DNA from: Scolanthus callimorphus
Taxonomy: Eukaryota; Cnidaria; Anthozoa; Actiniaria; Edwardsiidae
DNA: 64,000 bases
Reading direction: 5' to 3'
Assembly (NCBI GenBank): GCA_033964015.1
Contig: CM066916.1
Location: forward strand, 30,273,404 to 30,337,403
Under the pieces are notes generated by a model that was not told the origin of the DNA, ran no database searches, and saw only the letters and a list, made by a program, of their open reading frames with translations. A program made the position numbers and the translations under genes. Positions 22,945 to 35,006 of the stretch are shown here, in pieces (the first letter of the stretch is position 1; each line of letters opens with the position of its first letter).

Positions 22945-23239
22945 ATGTAGTATTGGAGACCGACTCCAGACTTGCAGATCCTAAGCTGCATAACGATGTG
23001 ACCCACCGGCGCCACGATAGGCCAGCGAGCATAAGCACAGACACTGTTGGTGGCCACTGCCAGAGGCCACCTGAAACTGGGTAGGGTAGTGAGGGCGAGA
23101 CAGGATCTCGGTCATTGTTTCATCAGGAAGATGTGAAACACAGTAGAACAAAGTACAACATGAACCAGTTTCGAAAAGAACATGTCCAACCTGGGAGTCG
23201 ATCTCGGAACACTCAGAGCTATAACGCCGAGCAGTAACA
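22945..23239 (-). repeat. Dispersed SINE-like repeat, copy A
   Basis: It aligns with 40494-40975 (shared GACCGACTCC, GGCGCCAC, CTGCCAGAGG, CTGAAACT, GGGTAG, GGCGAGAC). Read on the minus strand the head contains GCTCGGCGTTATAGC and GATCGACTCCC, which resemble pol III A and B boxes of a tRNA-derived SINE. The SINE label is an inference from these boxes and the dispersed copies. Confidence 0.5.
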
Positions 23240-23243
23240 TTAA

Positions 23244-23469
23244 AGAGGCTGTGTCAGCCACTATTTTGACAGCATAGCAACATACCAAGTCGGAGAAAGC
23301 ATCCATTTCCATCGGCTGATTTAGATAATATAGAGCAATTTTCCCGATTGAATTTGGTAAATCAAATCTGAAACTTTGTTTTTAGATGTTGATTTAGAGG
23401 TTTCTACACGTAATTCGTCTTCTTAAATCGAACGAAAACAATAACAAAGGAGTGGCTGACACATGCTCT
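23244..23469. mobile_element. TTAA-flanked MITE, AGAGCCTGTGTCAGCC family
   Basis: The inverted ends AGAGGCTGTGTCAGCCAC and GTGGCTGACACATGCTCT are flanked by TTAA on both sides (23240-23243, 23470-23473). TTAA targets are typical of piggyBac-type and some other DNA transposases. Other copies are 57092-57302 (complete), 24533-24665 and about 54700-54790 (partial). This copy abuts the SINE-like repeat. Confidence 0.85.
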
Positions 23470-24169
23470 TTAAGACTTATTCCCATACGGTGCGTTCTGT
23501 TTCCTGAGGGGGTTTTGTTCGTAATTTACAAAAGGCATGCATGGCTGGTATTCCCTATACACGAAGGGGCTTAACCTTATTTTCGTAGGCATTGAAGAGT
23601 AGAGGATAGCCAATTGGCCTGAATAATAGCGCTTGACTTGAGATGCTAGAAATTTGTCGAAGAGTAACATCGAAATGACGCCAGCTAAATCACTTATAAT
23701 CATTGCGTTACTGAATGCTATCGGGAACATCTGCGTTATAGGTGTGAGTGTAGCCACGTTTCGTGGGTATAAGAAGACACTCATGTAATGCTCAAAACAA
23801 CACACTTCAGCTCCAATAGTAGGTAAGAGAACTTCAAGACGTTTATATAAGAACTAGCCACTAAATAACTAGCCACCATTTCTCGTAGCACGCATAGCAT
23901 TATTAATATTTGTCTACTTTTATGATGTGCGGTATGTCGCGCTAGGTGATCACAATATAGTTTTTTTAAGATATCACTGAAAGGCTTTCTTTCAAAAACG
24001 AATGTTATGAATTACAAGCAAAAACATATAACAAATTTCTTACATTTTTGTAACTGCGGGGTAATGAGCTTTGAAAATTAATTAATGCCAAAAGCTTTTA
24101 ACAAAATGTTTGCAGTTATTAAAAAAATGATTTTATGAAATGAATTTCAGTCGCTAAAAATAAACGATG

Positions 24170-24460
24170 TTTATAGTTGAAAGAAAATAAGGAAGGATAT
24201 TCCTTGATGCAGGCTTTTTGTTCGTTTCGCCGTCGATTTGAAAAACATTTATCGGTATTGTTTATTACAATAATTATAAAGATGGAACATTTTTTTCCCT
24301 TTGGAGTCTACCTTAATGAGCTATTGCAGCTAATAACGAACGAGCGCTGCACGTAGGTAGATGTGGGACATTTGTCGAACAAACAGTTAAAAATGCGCGC
24401 TGCATTCTGGTAGTTGCGGGACACGGCTTGGGCATTTCTGAATAAAGAAAAGCGCGCGCT
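24170..24460. repeat. Dispersed repeat also present at 55 kb and 61.5 kb
   Basis: GAAAATAAGGAAGGATATTC, GCCGTCGATTTG and CCTTTGGAGTCTACCT recur at 54995-55500. Its later part (GCGCGCTGCATTCTGGTAGT) recurs at 61494-61520. This copy provides the empty site for the nested insertion at 55097-55448. Confidence 0.7.
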
Positions 24461-24532
24461 TATAGCTGGAATCGTCCATTATCCGTATAGAATGGATAGT
24501 CCGTATAGTCGCTTCTTTCTTAGAGAGCCTGT

Positions 24533-24665
24533 GTCAGCCGCCATTTTGACAGCATAGCGACATACCAAGTCGGAGAAAGCATCCATTTCCATCGGCTGAT
24601 TTAGAGAGTAAAGAGCAATGTTCTTGCTTGAATTTGGTAAATCAAATCTGAAACTTTTATTTTAG
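24533..24665. mobile_element. Partial copy of the TTAA-flanked MITE
   Basis: It starts GAGAGCCTGTGTCAGCCGCC and follows the 23244 copy closely through GGCTGATTTAGAGAG, then decays after GATGCTAATTTAG. The right end is missing. Confidence 0.75.
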
Positions 24666-24720
24666 ATGCTAATTTAGAAAAAAATAATGTAAACATAACT
24701 TAGTGACAGAGATTTTCATT

Positions 24721-25826
24721 TAAGGACGTGTCATTATTTCCCGGGGGGGGGGGGGGGGGGGGGGGTGAAGGGCTCCCTTTTTTTCAAACAAGGCTAAAAA
24801 AATAGGACCCTCCCCTTGAACATAACAAAAAACATGTGACCCGCCCCCAGTCAAAGGTAAAAAAATGGGCCCCCTCCCATGTAATTTAAATTTTCTGAAA
24901 AACCTGTCAGATAGACTCTTGTCCGAGTGATGCAATGTCTCTTTTTCTTACTTCTGTAAAAGCTAAGGAACCGCAGTCATTATTTATCGCCTCGATCATT
25001 TACGTGAGAGGAGTTTGGGTAATACACAGTAAAAATGAAGTGATCCTACCTCTATAAGTACGATGATTAACGTGATCCCACCTCTCCCGTCCCCTATTTC
25101 ACCTAGTACTGAAGACATTTTACATAATAAGGGGGTCGCATTGTCTTTCGTTGCGCGCCAAGCGCGCCCAAATTTTGATAAACGCATTTCATCATGCCTC
25201 AGAGAAAGGGTAGATGAACATGTTTTGTGTACGGTAAAGTAAACAAAGCCTGCCAGGAGCCCAGGAAGTACGCTACCTCAACTATATAGGTTAGATGAAA
25301 GTTTCTATTGATGGGCTCCTGAGCCAACAAGGTTATATTATTCATGCGCAGAACTGCGCGCTGCAATTGACGAAGTTAATATTCATGTTAACATTCATGT
25401 GCGTGAAGCACGGCCTAAATGACGAATTTCTATGCTTGTAACGTCGAACTCTCGCTTACCTATCGGATCTTCTTTCAACATATAGTTACTGCCCGCCAGG
25501 CCTATCATTGCAGGGCTTTTTTGGGAGAGTTTAGCTTTTCCTCGTCAAGATACACTTGTTCTTGTAAACGGCATGAGGGTAGTGTCTTCATTGCTCAATG
25601 AAGACACTAACAGATATAACAGATGGCATTCTTTGTGCGGGCGAGGCAAAATGATAGAGAAGTTGCTGAAATAACCACTATCGGCATCTGTTTTACACTC
25701 TTCATCGTCCAAATGTTGCTGAAAAAATTCTGACCCTCCCCCAAATAGGAGTGAAAAAAATCAGGACCCTCCCCACAAAAATAGGAGCCCCCCCCCCCCC
25801 CCCGCTAAATAATCATACGTCCCTTA
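24721..25826. mobile_element. 1.1-kb element with ends leading into poly-G and poly-C
   Basis: The inverted ends TAAGGACGTGTCATTATTT and AAATAATCATACGTCCCTTA each run into a homopolymer: 23 G at 24743-24765 and 16 C at 25788-25803. Subterminal GGACCCTCCCC modules appear at both ends. No transposase is recognised, so it is a non-autonomous DNA element. Confidence 0.75.
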
Positions 25827-26145
25827 TTCTAGCACAACATCATCGCTAGGTTTTTTGACACTTTTCCTGAAATATGGTGTTAACTACACAAAACGTGTTG
25901 ATAACCTGGGATGGGAAAATATGCTTTTTGATTAGAACTAAGGTGTTTAACTAAGGCGCTAAAATTCCAACATTAACATTCATCAAACTGTTCACTTCGT
26001 TGCATAGAAACGCTTTACAATAAATGCATTTTCACAACTAAAGACTCCTACGTAATAAGTAAAACCCCGAGTATATGAACCTGCATTTTAGGAACCTTCC
26101 TTATCCATGTGACTTGAAAAAATAGATCACAATTACATGCTAAAG

Positions 26146-26799
26146 ACAGTTCCTGAAATAAATTACTGCAATTGGAAAAGAAAGAATTATCTCAATCCTT
26201 CGTGGAATCAATTTTACCATATGCAGCAGCATGATAGGGTTTTGGGCTCATCTCCAGTATAAGAACTCACCAGCTGCGTCACAAAGCTTTCCTTGTTTGG
26301 TAGAACAAAGGTTGAACCAATCATGATTAAATAGTAACTAAACACAAAGGTGTCCTCAGGGAATGGTTCTTACACTGGAGATGACCCGGGTTTTGTATTG
26401 CCAGCAAATCACTTTCTACATATGGCTTTGTTATGGACGTTGAACCTCATATCGTGGGTCGTCCTGGCTATAAACAGTTCCTGAAATAAATTACTGCGAT
26501 TGGAAAAGAAAGAATTATCTCAATCCTTCGTGGAATCAATTTTACCATATGCAGCAGCATGATAGGGTTTTGGGCTCATCTCCAGTGTAAGAACTCACCA
26601 GCTGCGTCACAAAGCTTTCTTTGTTTGGTAGAACAAAGGTTGAACCAATCATGATTAAATAATAACTAAACACAAAGGTGTCCTCAGGGAATGGTTCTTA
26701 CATTTGAGATGACCCGGGTTTTGTCGTGCAAGCAAATCACTTTCTACACATGGCTTTGTTATGGACGTTGAACCTCATATCGTGGGCCATTCTGGCTAT
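26146..26799. repeat. 328-bp direct tandem duplication
   Basis: Copy 1 (26146-26473) and copy 2 (26474-26799) start at ACAGTTCCTGAAATAAATTA and end at CTGGCTAT, with few differences (for example GTATAAG/GTGTAAG, GGTCGTCC/GGCCATTC). Copy 2 runs straight into the CAA/CAG microsatellite. Non-coding. Confidence 0.92.
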
Positions 26800-26804
26800 C
26801 AACA

Positions 26805-26955
26805 ACAAAAACAGCAACATCAACAGCAGTAACAAACAGTAAGAGCAGCAGTAGCAAGCAACAACAGCAACATCGGTATCACAGCGACAACAACATCAGC
26901 AGTAACAACATAAACAACAACAACAACAGCAGCAGCAGCAGCAACAAAAACGACG
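26805..26955. repeat. (CAA/CAG)n trinucleotide microsatellite
   Basis: Mixed CAA, CAG and CAT triplets occupy about 150 bp, including a (CAG) run near 26927-26943. Confidence 0.9.
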
Positions 26956-28080
26956 ACATTTTATTTGTATTTAAATACGATATGTGTAGGTTCAAGTGTT
27001 CTATATATAGTACTGGTACCCTAGAATAACTTAAAAGCTAATCGAGCTAAGGAATCTTAAATGAGGGAATTTTAGGGTTAATTTAGATTCACAACAAATA
27101 GCCAAAATGATCGTCTTGGCTTGTTAAGTAATTCAAATGCAAAACTTTGTTGTCTTTCATACTAAGTTGACTAAATTTTGTTAAAACAGAGTGTTCAGAG
27201 AAATAATAATAGAGAAGAAATAATGAATAAATATTGAATGAATAAATAAATACATAAATAAATGAGACGAACAGATTGACATGCAATGAAACAAACGAAC
27301 AAACAACCCCATCGAACCCCAAGTATCGGCAAATGTATTTCTTTAATCAAATAAAACAGAGTTCCACGCACACGAATATACACCACTTTCGTTTTAGCGT
27401 GGGCTTAGATTTGTTCTAAAATACCCTTTCGGAGATTTTTGAAATTTTCGAAAAAAGATGTTTTTTCTTCTTCACAAAATCATAATAGCGCTGCGTACAT
27501 ATGACGTCACACTCATTAAAAACGCAGACAAGCAAATATTCGTTTCATCATCATCATTTTTATTGAGATATTTATAAAATATAAAATAAATAAACGGACT
27601 GACCCGCAGGAGTTGCACAAACTAATCGAGGCGGACCAGTCTTACAGATTTCTCAGTTTTCTCTCTAAAGAACGATACAAAATGAATTGGTAAACTGGTA
27701 CTTCAGGGGCGTGTTCTGGACCGATTTACTACTAAAATTGTAAATATTTAATAGACAACAAATAAAAGCTCCAATAAAATGTAGCAAATTTCTTCAAACG
27801 CTAGTTTTTCCCCGAGATCTATGTGGAGTTTTTTATTTTTTGCATTTTGGAACCCCCCTCTCATAAGTGCTGGCTACGCCCCTGTACTTCCACTCATTAT
27901 AGCAGAGCTTGTATGTACTCCTACCCTGGCTCGTATTTCGAGCGCGATCCTTCTGAATGGGATTTCAGAGGGATTGTTTGTCTGAGTCTCGTGATCTCTG
28001 CGCAGCGCAATTAAAATAAGTCAATTTTCCAAAATCACCGACAGGGATTTTTTTAGAACACATCTAGACCATTGCTAAAA
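26956..28080. other. AT-rich non-coding stretch
   Basis: It contains (AAATA)-type simple sequence near 27230-27265 and no recognisable exon. Confidence 0.35.
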
Positions 28081-28824
28081 TGGTTTTTAAAAAGAGGTAT
28101 CACTTGTCAAGATACGACTATTTTTCGTGAAATTCTGCCATTTTAACGGAAAAGACCCCGAGGTTGTTCTGTAACCTTAGTGAACCCACTGGGCTGGTGG
28201 ACTATTCTGCCCCACTCATGATTGTAAATCTGCAAAATTGTTTGTTTGTTTATTTATTTATCTATTTTAATTTATCTATATATGTGTTCAGGTCATTGTA
28301 TGAAGACCAGCCTCGGCTGTCTCGTAAACACGTCATCGTGCACTTCAAGTGCTTTAGTACTTATGATACAGATTGTATATTATGATACTTGTAAGGGCTC
28401 TTCTAAACGATAACGAGAGTTCAATGATTATAAAAATACCCACCATAACTGTGTAGGAGACAAACAACTTCAACATCACGTCCAGATACATCACATACAA
28501 GGACGTAGGAGCCACTTTTATTTGGCACAAGACGCCGTTGCCTGTTCACTTCCTCTTGTCACTTTTTATCATAATTTTCAAAGACAAATCCTGTATCAAG
28601 GAACATAATCTTCGTTTTTTTAACTGGCGTTGCTTCTTTCATGCACACACACGTTCACTCTTTTAGCTCTTTCAATTTTTCATCTTTTTAGGTTTGAAGT
28701 TTCGTAGAACACTGGAATTTCAAACTTGCATATGAGTACATTTGGGGTACTTTTCCGTTAAAATGGCACGAAAAAATTTCACGAAAAAAGTCATACCTTG
28801 ACAAGTGACACAACATTTAAAAAG
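28081..28824. mobile_element. 744-bp element with about 80-bp inverted repeats
   Basis: The left arm (28081-28160: CACTTGTCAAG, TTTTTCGTGAAATT, GCCATTTTAACGGAAAAG) is repeated in inverted form at 28742-28824. The about 580-bp interior has no coding capacity. Confidence 0.75.
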
Positions 28825-31800
28825 CTTTTTTTGTAGTAAAGAAGGGATAATCAGACTGAATCCACTCAGCTCACTAATTAAGTCCATTCGCTCTCGTCCA
28901 AAGCCATTCTAATTAAATTCCAAGACTCTTCCCTAAAAGCTCAAAGGACTTGAACGGGAAACGACAACCTTCATACACCCTGGCAATTAGAAACTACCAC
29001 GTCAAAGTTATAAGTAAAATATAAAAAAAAACGAATAATGTCATTCAAGAGAGCTTCCTTGAAAGTATCTAGAAGAGAAAAAGCCTAGGAGAAAAAATTC
29101 CAACAACCTTCCAAGATTTTGTGGACCTTTTTGCAGAACTGAAATTATTTTTGCATAAATCAACGACTATACACGACTGTTTTGAAACCTGTGACCGGAC
29201 GAAACCTTTGTGAAGGAGGGCAGAGGTGGGGACCGAGAGGGAAAGTGAGGTTATTCGTTATCTAAAACCTCTCCCTCCCCCTCAACCCCCTTCCCCCATT
29301 ACTATTGTATGCCAGGGGCAGCTTTTTTGTTCAGAAGAAGAACCATCGGTTTTAGTGTTCGAGGCGGTAAGTGATTTCGTAACTAACAAGACAATGTGTG
29401 CTCCTACAGCATGGAAGGTTTGATGACACGGTTTTTTTTTGCGAATCGTTTTTAAAGTAGGCACATAAGGAAGAAGTAGAATGCTTTATCCGTTTAAACC
29501 TGATTTTATTTCTCAATCACCCGATATTAAAATAGCGCCTTTGGCCTATAGGCAACAATCCAAAATCACTAATGTTGCCTAGTATTCTTTCATTTTGCTG
29601 AAATATCACCTGTAATCGCCTTGTACCCGGTAAAATTCAAGTTACAGTATGAACCTTTATTACCCTTTGTTAACAACCAATGAACGGTGAATATACTGCG
29701 ATACTGATACCTTTATAATAATGATCGCATGTTACATTTTTATGTGAATGCGATTGAGTGACTGACCAGATTCGAGTTTCAATCGCATTCCGATTTTTAT
29801 CGTTATAAATCTATAACAATTAGCTATTGTAGATCCGGATCTGTCTGAGTTCCTAATGTTTACTTTTTCCCAAATCATCACAAAATCATCCACAACTCAT
29901 TTTTTAGATCTCCAACTTGTAGCATCCTGATGATGAGGAGTAATAAAAAGAAATGCCCAAAGGGTTTTCTTAGAAAAAGTAATGTATTGTAAAAATTAAG
30001 CTTCCCAGCGTGATTTCTGACAATTTTCTTGCGGCGAAAATAAAAACGTGTTTGCGTATCGCAAATCTATATTTTCATTTTGCCTATTATTTCTAAAAGA
30101 ATAGAAATTATGTTTTAATGTGTTTACAATCTGAATTTCCTCAGGTAAAAGCGAGGTATTACATTAAAAGACTTCTAGACTATACTGGTCTTTTTAGTTC
30201 TGATTTCCTAAAAAAGGTACTTCAACTAACTTTACTAGACGATTACAGAATTATTGTTCTTTTTCTTTTTTCGGGTCATAAATAAAGTGCCGCCATCTGA
30301 TCTCTTTGTACATTTTATATGCATTAGCTTTGCCCTGTTCAACTGTTATGAAGGTCTGCTAATTAGAAACTGAAGTTTTAAGAGAGCACACATAACAAAT
30401 CCGTAGATATTAATTTTTCAAGAAATCCTTTAATTCGATAAATTTAAAATTTGAATTTTTTTCGTTAACGCTCAACTTTTTATTCAATGCTCTTTGTTGT
30501 CATCATTCTTGCCTGTGACTTGAACTGTTGCTAAAATAAACTATAATATGTTGTTTTGTTGCTAGCTTTTAAGGCACTGTCGCAATCACGTCGATTTAAC
30601 AGCCTCATCGCTGTAAACTTTGCTGTTGATTTAGTAAAATTTGAAGTTTAAATTGTTCGCCATTATCTCCAGGCAGTTGATTCTATCTGACATGTATGAT
30701 CCTTATATCGGTGTTCAGATTTAAATTTACATTTCGATGTCTCGCAAACCCGTCACTGGCAGTGCGCGGGATTTTGATCAAATCCATCCATATGCTTACG
30801 TTAATTGCATAATCCGACAAAGTGCCTTTGGCACTCCAGTTTGCGCATTTCTATCTCGCCATTTGATCAACAAGCAAGCCACACTCCTCCTATGTCACTT
30901 TCTGCCGCGTAAGGTACAGTAACCTACCATTTCTTTCTATCAGTTCATCCACTAAAACAATTTAACATTACACCATATAATATTCGACTTAGGTCTTTAA
31001 ACAGGGATAGTATCATAACATCACAATAATTTATCCTGGGTCAATTTAACATAACCGTTTTTACTCACACTCTATAGGTATTGCATTCCTTGCAATTCTC
31101 TTTTTTAAACGAAGTACTAGTACTATGCGAATAATAGGTAGCGGTTTTAGTATGGTATTCAAGAGAGAAACAGATGTTACAAGGGGAACACCAAGTGCTT
31201 TGAACATTATGTTTTCGCTTTTATTTTACAAGCGTTTGCCGTAAATAAATCGACTAATTGTTCCCCTTGATTGAGAAGTTTCAAGAAGGACGTGACGCTG
31301 TTGAAAGCCTCTCGAAAACTCCATTATGTTCTGCCCAAAAGTAAAAAGGTAATCTTAACTTAAAATATGAAGGTTAAGGACAATTTGCTCTTAATTATAT
31401 TTTAAGATAGGGTTTTTAGAAACGCTCACATAGGGTAAATTGTAATGACTTGAAACACGTCATATTACGATATCTAGGATGTACATTTCGCCATGTGAAG
31501 AAGTTTCATTCCTTTGAGATATTCAAGCACGTATAAGAACACAGAAATACTTAACATTTTATAGTATATTCTTTATCAATTAGTCATTTGATTATATTAA
31601 AATGAATCTGAAATTGGAATAAAAAAAATCCTGCCAAAGGTAGATTAAGACCGTTAGATGTTTTATGAGAAAGAAAATTAATATCCTGTTTGTAATTCAA
31701 ACAACAAAGGCATGAGACAGCGGAGGCTTTGAGGTCCAGCAAAACCCACAGCAATTTACTTATCATCAAAGATTGTTTTCAAAAATTCTTCCTATACGAT

Positions 31801-33496
31801 TCATTGGCGGCCTGTAAGAGAACGAGATTTGAGAAAATATTCATCGATTGTAATTAGCTCTAAATCAAATATAAACACATTTTCTGGAATGTCCTCTTCT
31901 TTTTCAAGGATTTTCTATCTTTATAATTTAGCCTTTGCAATAAAGCAAACAAAACTGATTGGATTTTACTAATTCCATCCGTGCCAAAACTCAGTCAGAG
32001 GCTAATATTCATTACTGAGAGTACGTTTTGAAGTGCTATACTTCACAATTTCTTTTCCATATCAGAAAAATCTTTCCTTTATAATCATCAAACAAAAAAA
32101 ACTTTATATTGCTCAAGAGCGCAGCCAAATTCATACTTTATATGTGGACTCAGGTTCTTTCCACTACTAATCCAAAAAGTAAACACTAAAGCTTTCCTAA
32201 TCCTCGTTATCTCGATCGTAAAGAGTTCATATATCCTAATTGCAATTTTTGTTTCATCCGAGGTAGTTTTCGCATACTCTTTAATTCGACTTTCAATTTT
32301 CACACATGATATATAGATAAAGATGGCGATCTTGGATTTGACAGGAAATGGGGGACTTTCCTTGATATCTCTGTCATCACAAAATAGGCTTCTCACAAAA
32401 TCATGCATGAAATAGTCTTCTTCATGCAAAATATGTTATACTTAGTCAATATAACCACACGAGTACTGAAAAGGCCTGAGCATTTTCTCGACTCCTTTTT
32501 CAATTTCCTGTTAAGCTGGTAAAATAATATTTCAGTTGTATTTCAACAAGCATGCATAGTTAGTACTAGTTACAATATTAAATACTAAACTGGGGAGGAT
32601 GGAGGCACGATTCGCTCAGCTGGCCAAGTTTATGAAGATTTAAATACCTTAAATTCTCACGAAATCGTTTTTCGGGATTAAAGACTAATCTATAAAAACA
32701 GAGAAAGAGGAAAAGGACAACCAATATACTTAAATGCTATACTTATTCATATTTTCTGCAATTGAAAAGGTATGTTCTAATATAATAGAAAGTGACCAGC
32801 TTACGAAAATACTGGTAATACAAATACATTCAAATCTACGTTATAAGTCCCAGTAAACCCGCAGTTGCTAAGAGGACTTACCACTTTGATATCAATAGAA
32901 TGTGATAATAAACTGATAATCGGGTTTAAATCATATTCATAAAAAATCATGAAATGAGGATGCAATGTTTTTTTGTATTCAATTTCATTATTGTATTATT
33001 TATAAGTAGTAGCGCTCTCTTGATAAGTTTCAAAATTAGCAAAAAAGAACAGTCTTGGAAGATAAATGTATATGTTTTTTTTAGTTAGCGAAATGCAACG
33101 CGCTATTGACTTTGCATTGGCGACAAAATGACAGAAGCTTCAAGGTATGTCCTGATTTCTGGGCTGTTTTTAGAAAAAAATCTCAGCATATTATTACAAA
33201 AATTCAGAATGTCAAGATATATCATATACTTTTCTAAAATCAATGCCATGGCCATATACATTGGATCAGAGCGCAGATAAAAGTAACTCGTGATTTATTA
33301 TTACACTATTACTGCGTAATGCTGAGACAAAAAGCGTCATTTTTCAGAGTTCTGTGTCACTCTTTATTTGCTCTTACTTCAAGTGCCAAGATAAAAGTTA
33401 CTTTAAAGATAACAAGCTGAACAGTATGGCACATCTTTCGGAATTAGATGTCGTAATGCAAAAATGTTCTTTTCTTACTTTTTTGACAGTGTGTGC
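28825..33496. other. AT-rich non-coding stretch
   Basis: About 4.7 kb with no domain-like exon, tRNA, or element with clear ends. The open frame at 32088-32429 (minus) is discussed under rejected items. Confidence 0.35.
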
Positions 33497-33720
33497 TTAC
33501 TTTCGTGGAAGTTATCCAGAAAAATTAAACATATCATTCAAAGTGAGACGTTTTTCAAAAGTGTTTATTCTTTGCGGTGATGTCAGTTGCTAGAACAGAA
33601 AGAAGATGGGAACGGCAAACTTGCTTTCGTGGAAGAAATCCAGAAAGAGTAAACATCTAATTCGAATTTAGACGTTTTTAAAAATGGTGATTCTTTGAGG
33701 TGAATGTCAGCTGCTATAAC
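33497..33720. repeat. Diverged 124-bp tandem duplication
   Basis: The segment starting CTTTCGTGGAAG at 33500 recurs at 33624. The copies share AGACGTTTTT and GTCAG(T/C)TGCTA and are clearly diverged, so the duplication is old. Confidence 0.65.
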
Positions 33721-34979
33721 AAGAAAACGCGGCGAAGAACATATGACGTGATGCGAGAGAAAGGGAGAATTAAGAACACCATGGAGGTCCTTTTGTTTTC
33801 TTTGACATTAGCTCGTTACAAGAATTCAGATGACGAGAAATTTAATACAGCAATGAGGTTATAAGGCCACTTTACATGAAGTGTACACCACTTCCAAATT
33901 TACATTCGCTGGTTCCTCAAAGAAAAAAAAATCTAAAAAGGAATTCGTCTAGAATTTCAGGCATGACTGCCACTCCTCCTCCGAAGGTAGGCTTTTCCAC
34001 TTAGTCATCCATGAATAGCAGATGATTAATTTATCGAACACACTCTTGATGATATTGGTTCATGCCCAGATGCCAAGGCCAATCTAATACGGCATGCATT
34101 CGATTTATTAGTATGCCTTCGATGCGCGTGCATTTGATTTGATTGAGAGGAATAGAAGAGTTAATAAACCTTAGAATCGCATTCAATTCCTATATAAGCA
34201 ATTCTAATTTTGTTCATTTTTCTTGAAGGCTTTACTTTAGAACATAATAGCTTTTAGAGGCCGCAATCGTGCGAATCTTGCCGAAGGTATTCACAATTAT
34301 GCATCCCATTTACTTTTCTCTAAAAAAAGAAATGCTTTCTCTACGGCGATGGAAACCCCTCAGGGACGTTCGCCTCTTAAGGTTAATACTCACGTTTACA
34401 TGTTTTTTTTTTCGACAAAGGGAGGACGAGGAATTCATTTGCCCCTTCTTTTCCGGTGTTGTGTACGTTTTGTACCATCATCTAGTACACAAATGTTGGT
34501 TCGGGTACTTTTGTTAGAGAGATTAATGGTGTGAAACGTTTTCTTTGGTATTAGTAGCCATAATTCGGTGGGTACTGAAGCAGAGAATTGCTTTGTAGTT
34601 ATAGTTCGAATACCCAATTTCCAAAAAGCATCGATTAGATTCTCACAATTGAGTGCCGAATTGCGACAAATGCAGGGTCATCCAATGTTCTGAAATTGGC
34701 GGCTTTTAATGTTGATGTTTCTTCTGAAGTATGTCTTCTGAGAACGTGTAACTTGCATTTATGGACATCAATTTTTGTCGGGCATTTTCAAAGAACCTGT
34801 TCATACAACTGAGTTGAAGTACAATACCCTCACGGATTCTGTATTGTTTATGAAATCCGCAGGCCTAATTTTATAGAATTTCATTAAAACAAACCGTGGC
34901 ATAGCCTCTCCCCAAAAAAGTCGTGTTAAATCGCACACAAAACAAACGCGTTCATTTATATTTGTCTTCATATTCCACA
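33721..34979. other. 5' flank or intron of the GPCR gene
   Basis: AT-rich sequence ending in a strong acceptor-like tract (TTTGTCTTCATATTCCACAG, to 34980). This suggests that a 5' UTR exon lies upstream of the GPCR coding exon. No promoter element can be assigned. Confidence 0.35.
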
Positions 34980-35006
34980 GCCCCTGGTGTGGCCGAGTGT
35001 CGCGAG

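Noticed and set aside
22945..23239. Stand-alone tRNA gene
   Set aside because: Box A/B-like sequences are present on the minus strand, but no cloverleaf closes; the segment is dispersed, so a SINE-like repeat is the better call.
23470..23805. 111-residue minus-strand open frame
   Set aside because: Abuts the TTAA MITE; no recognisable domain, and hydrophobic stretches are not arranged as helices or a signal peptide. Chance is likely.
32088..32429. 113-residue minus-strand open frame
   Set aside because: It starts with ATG, but composition follows the AT-rich background, no domain or signal is visible, and there is no splice or neighbour support.
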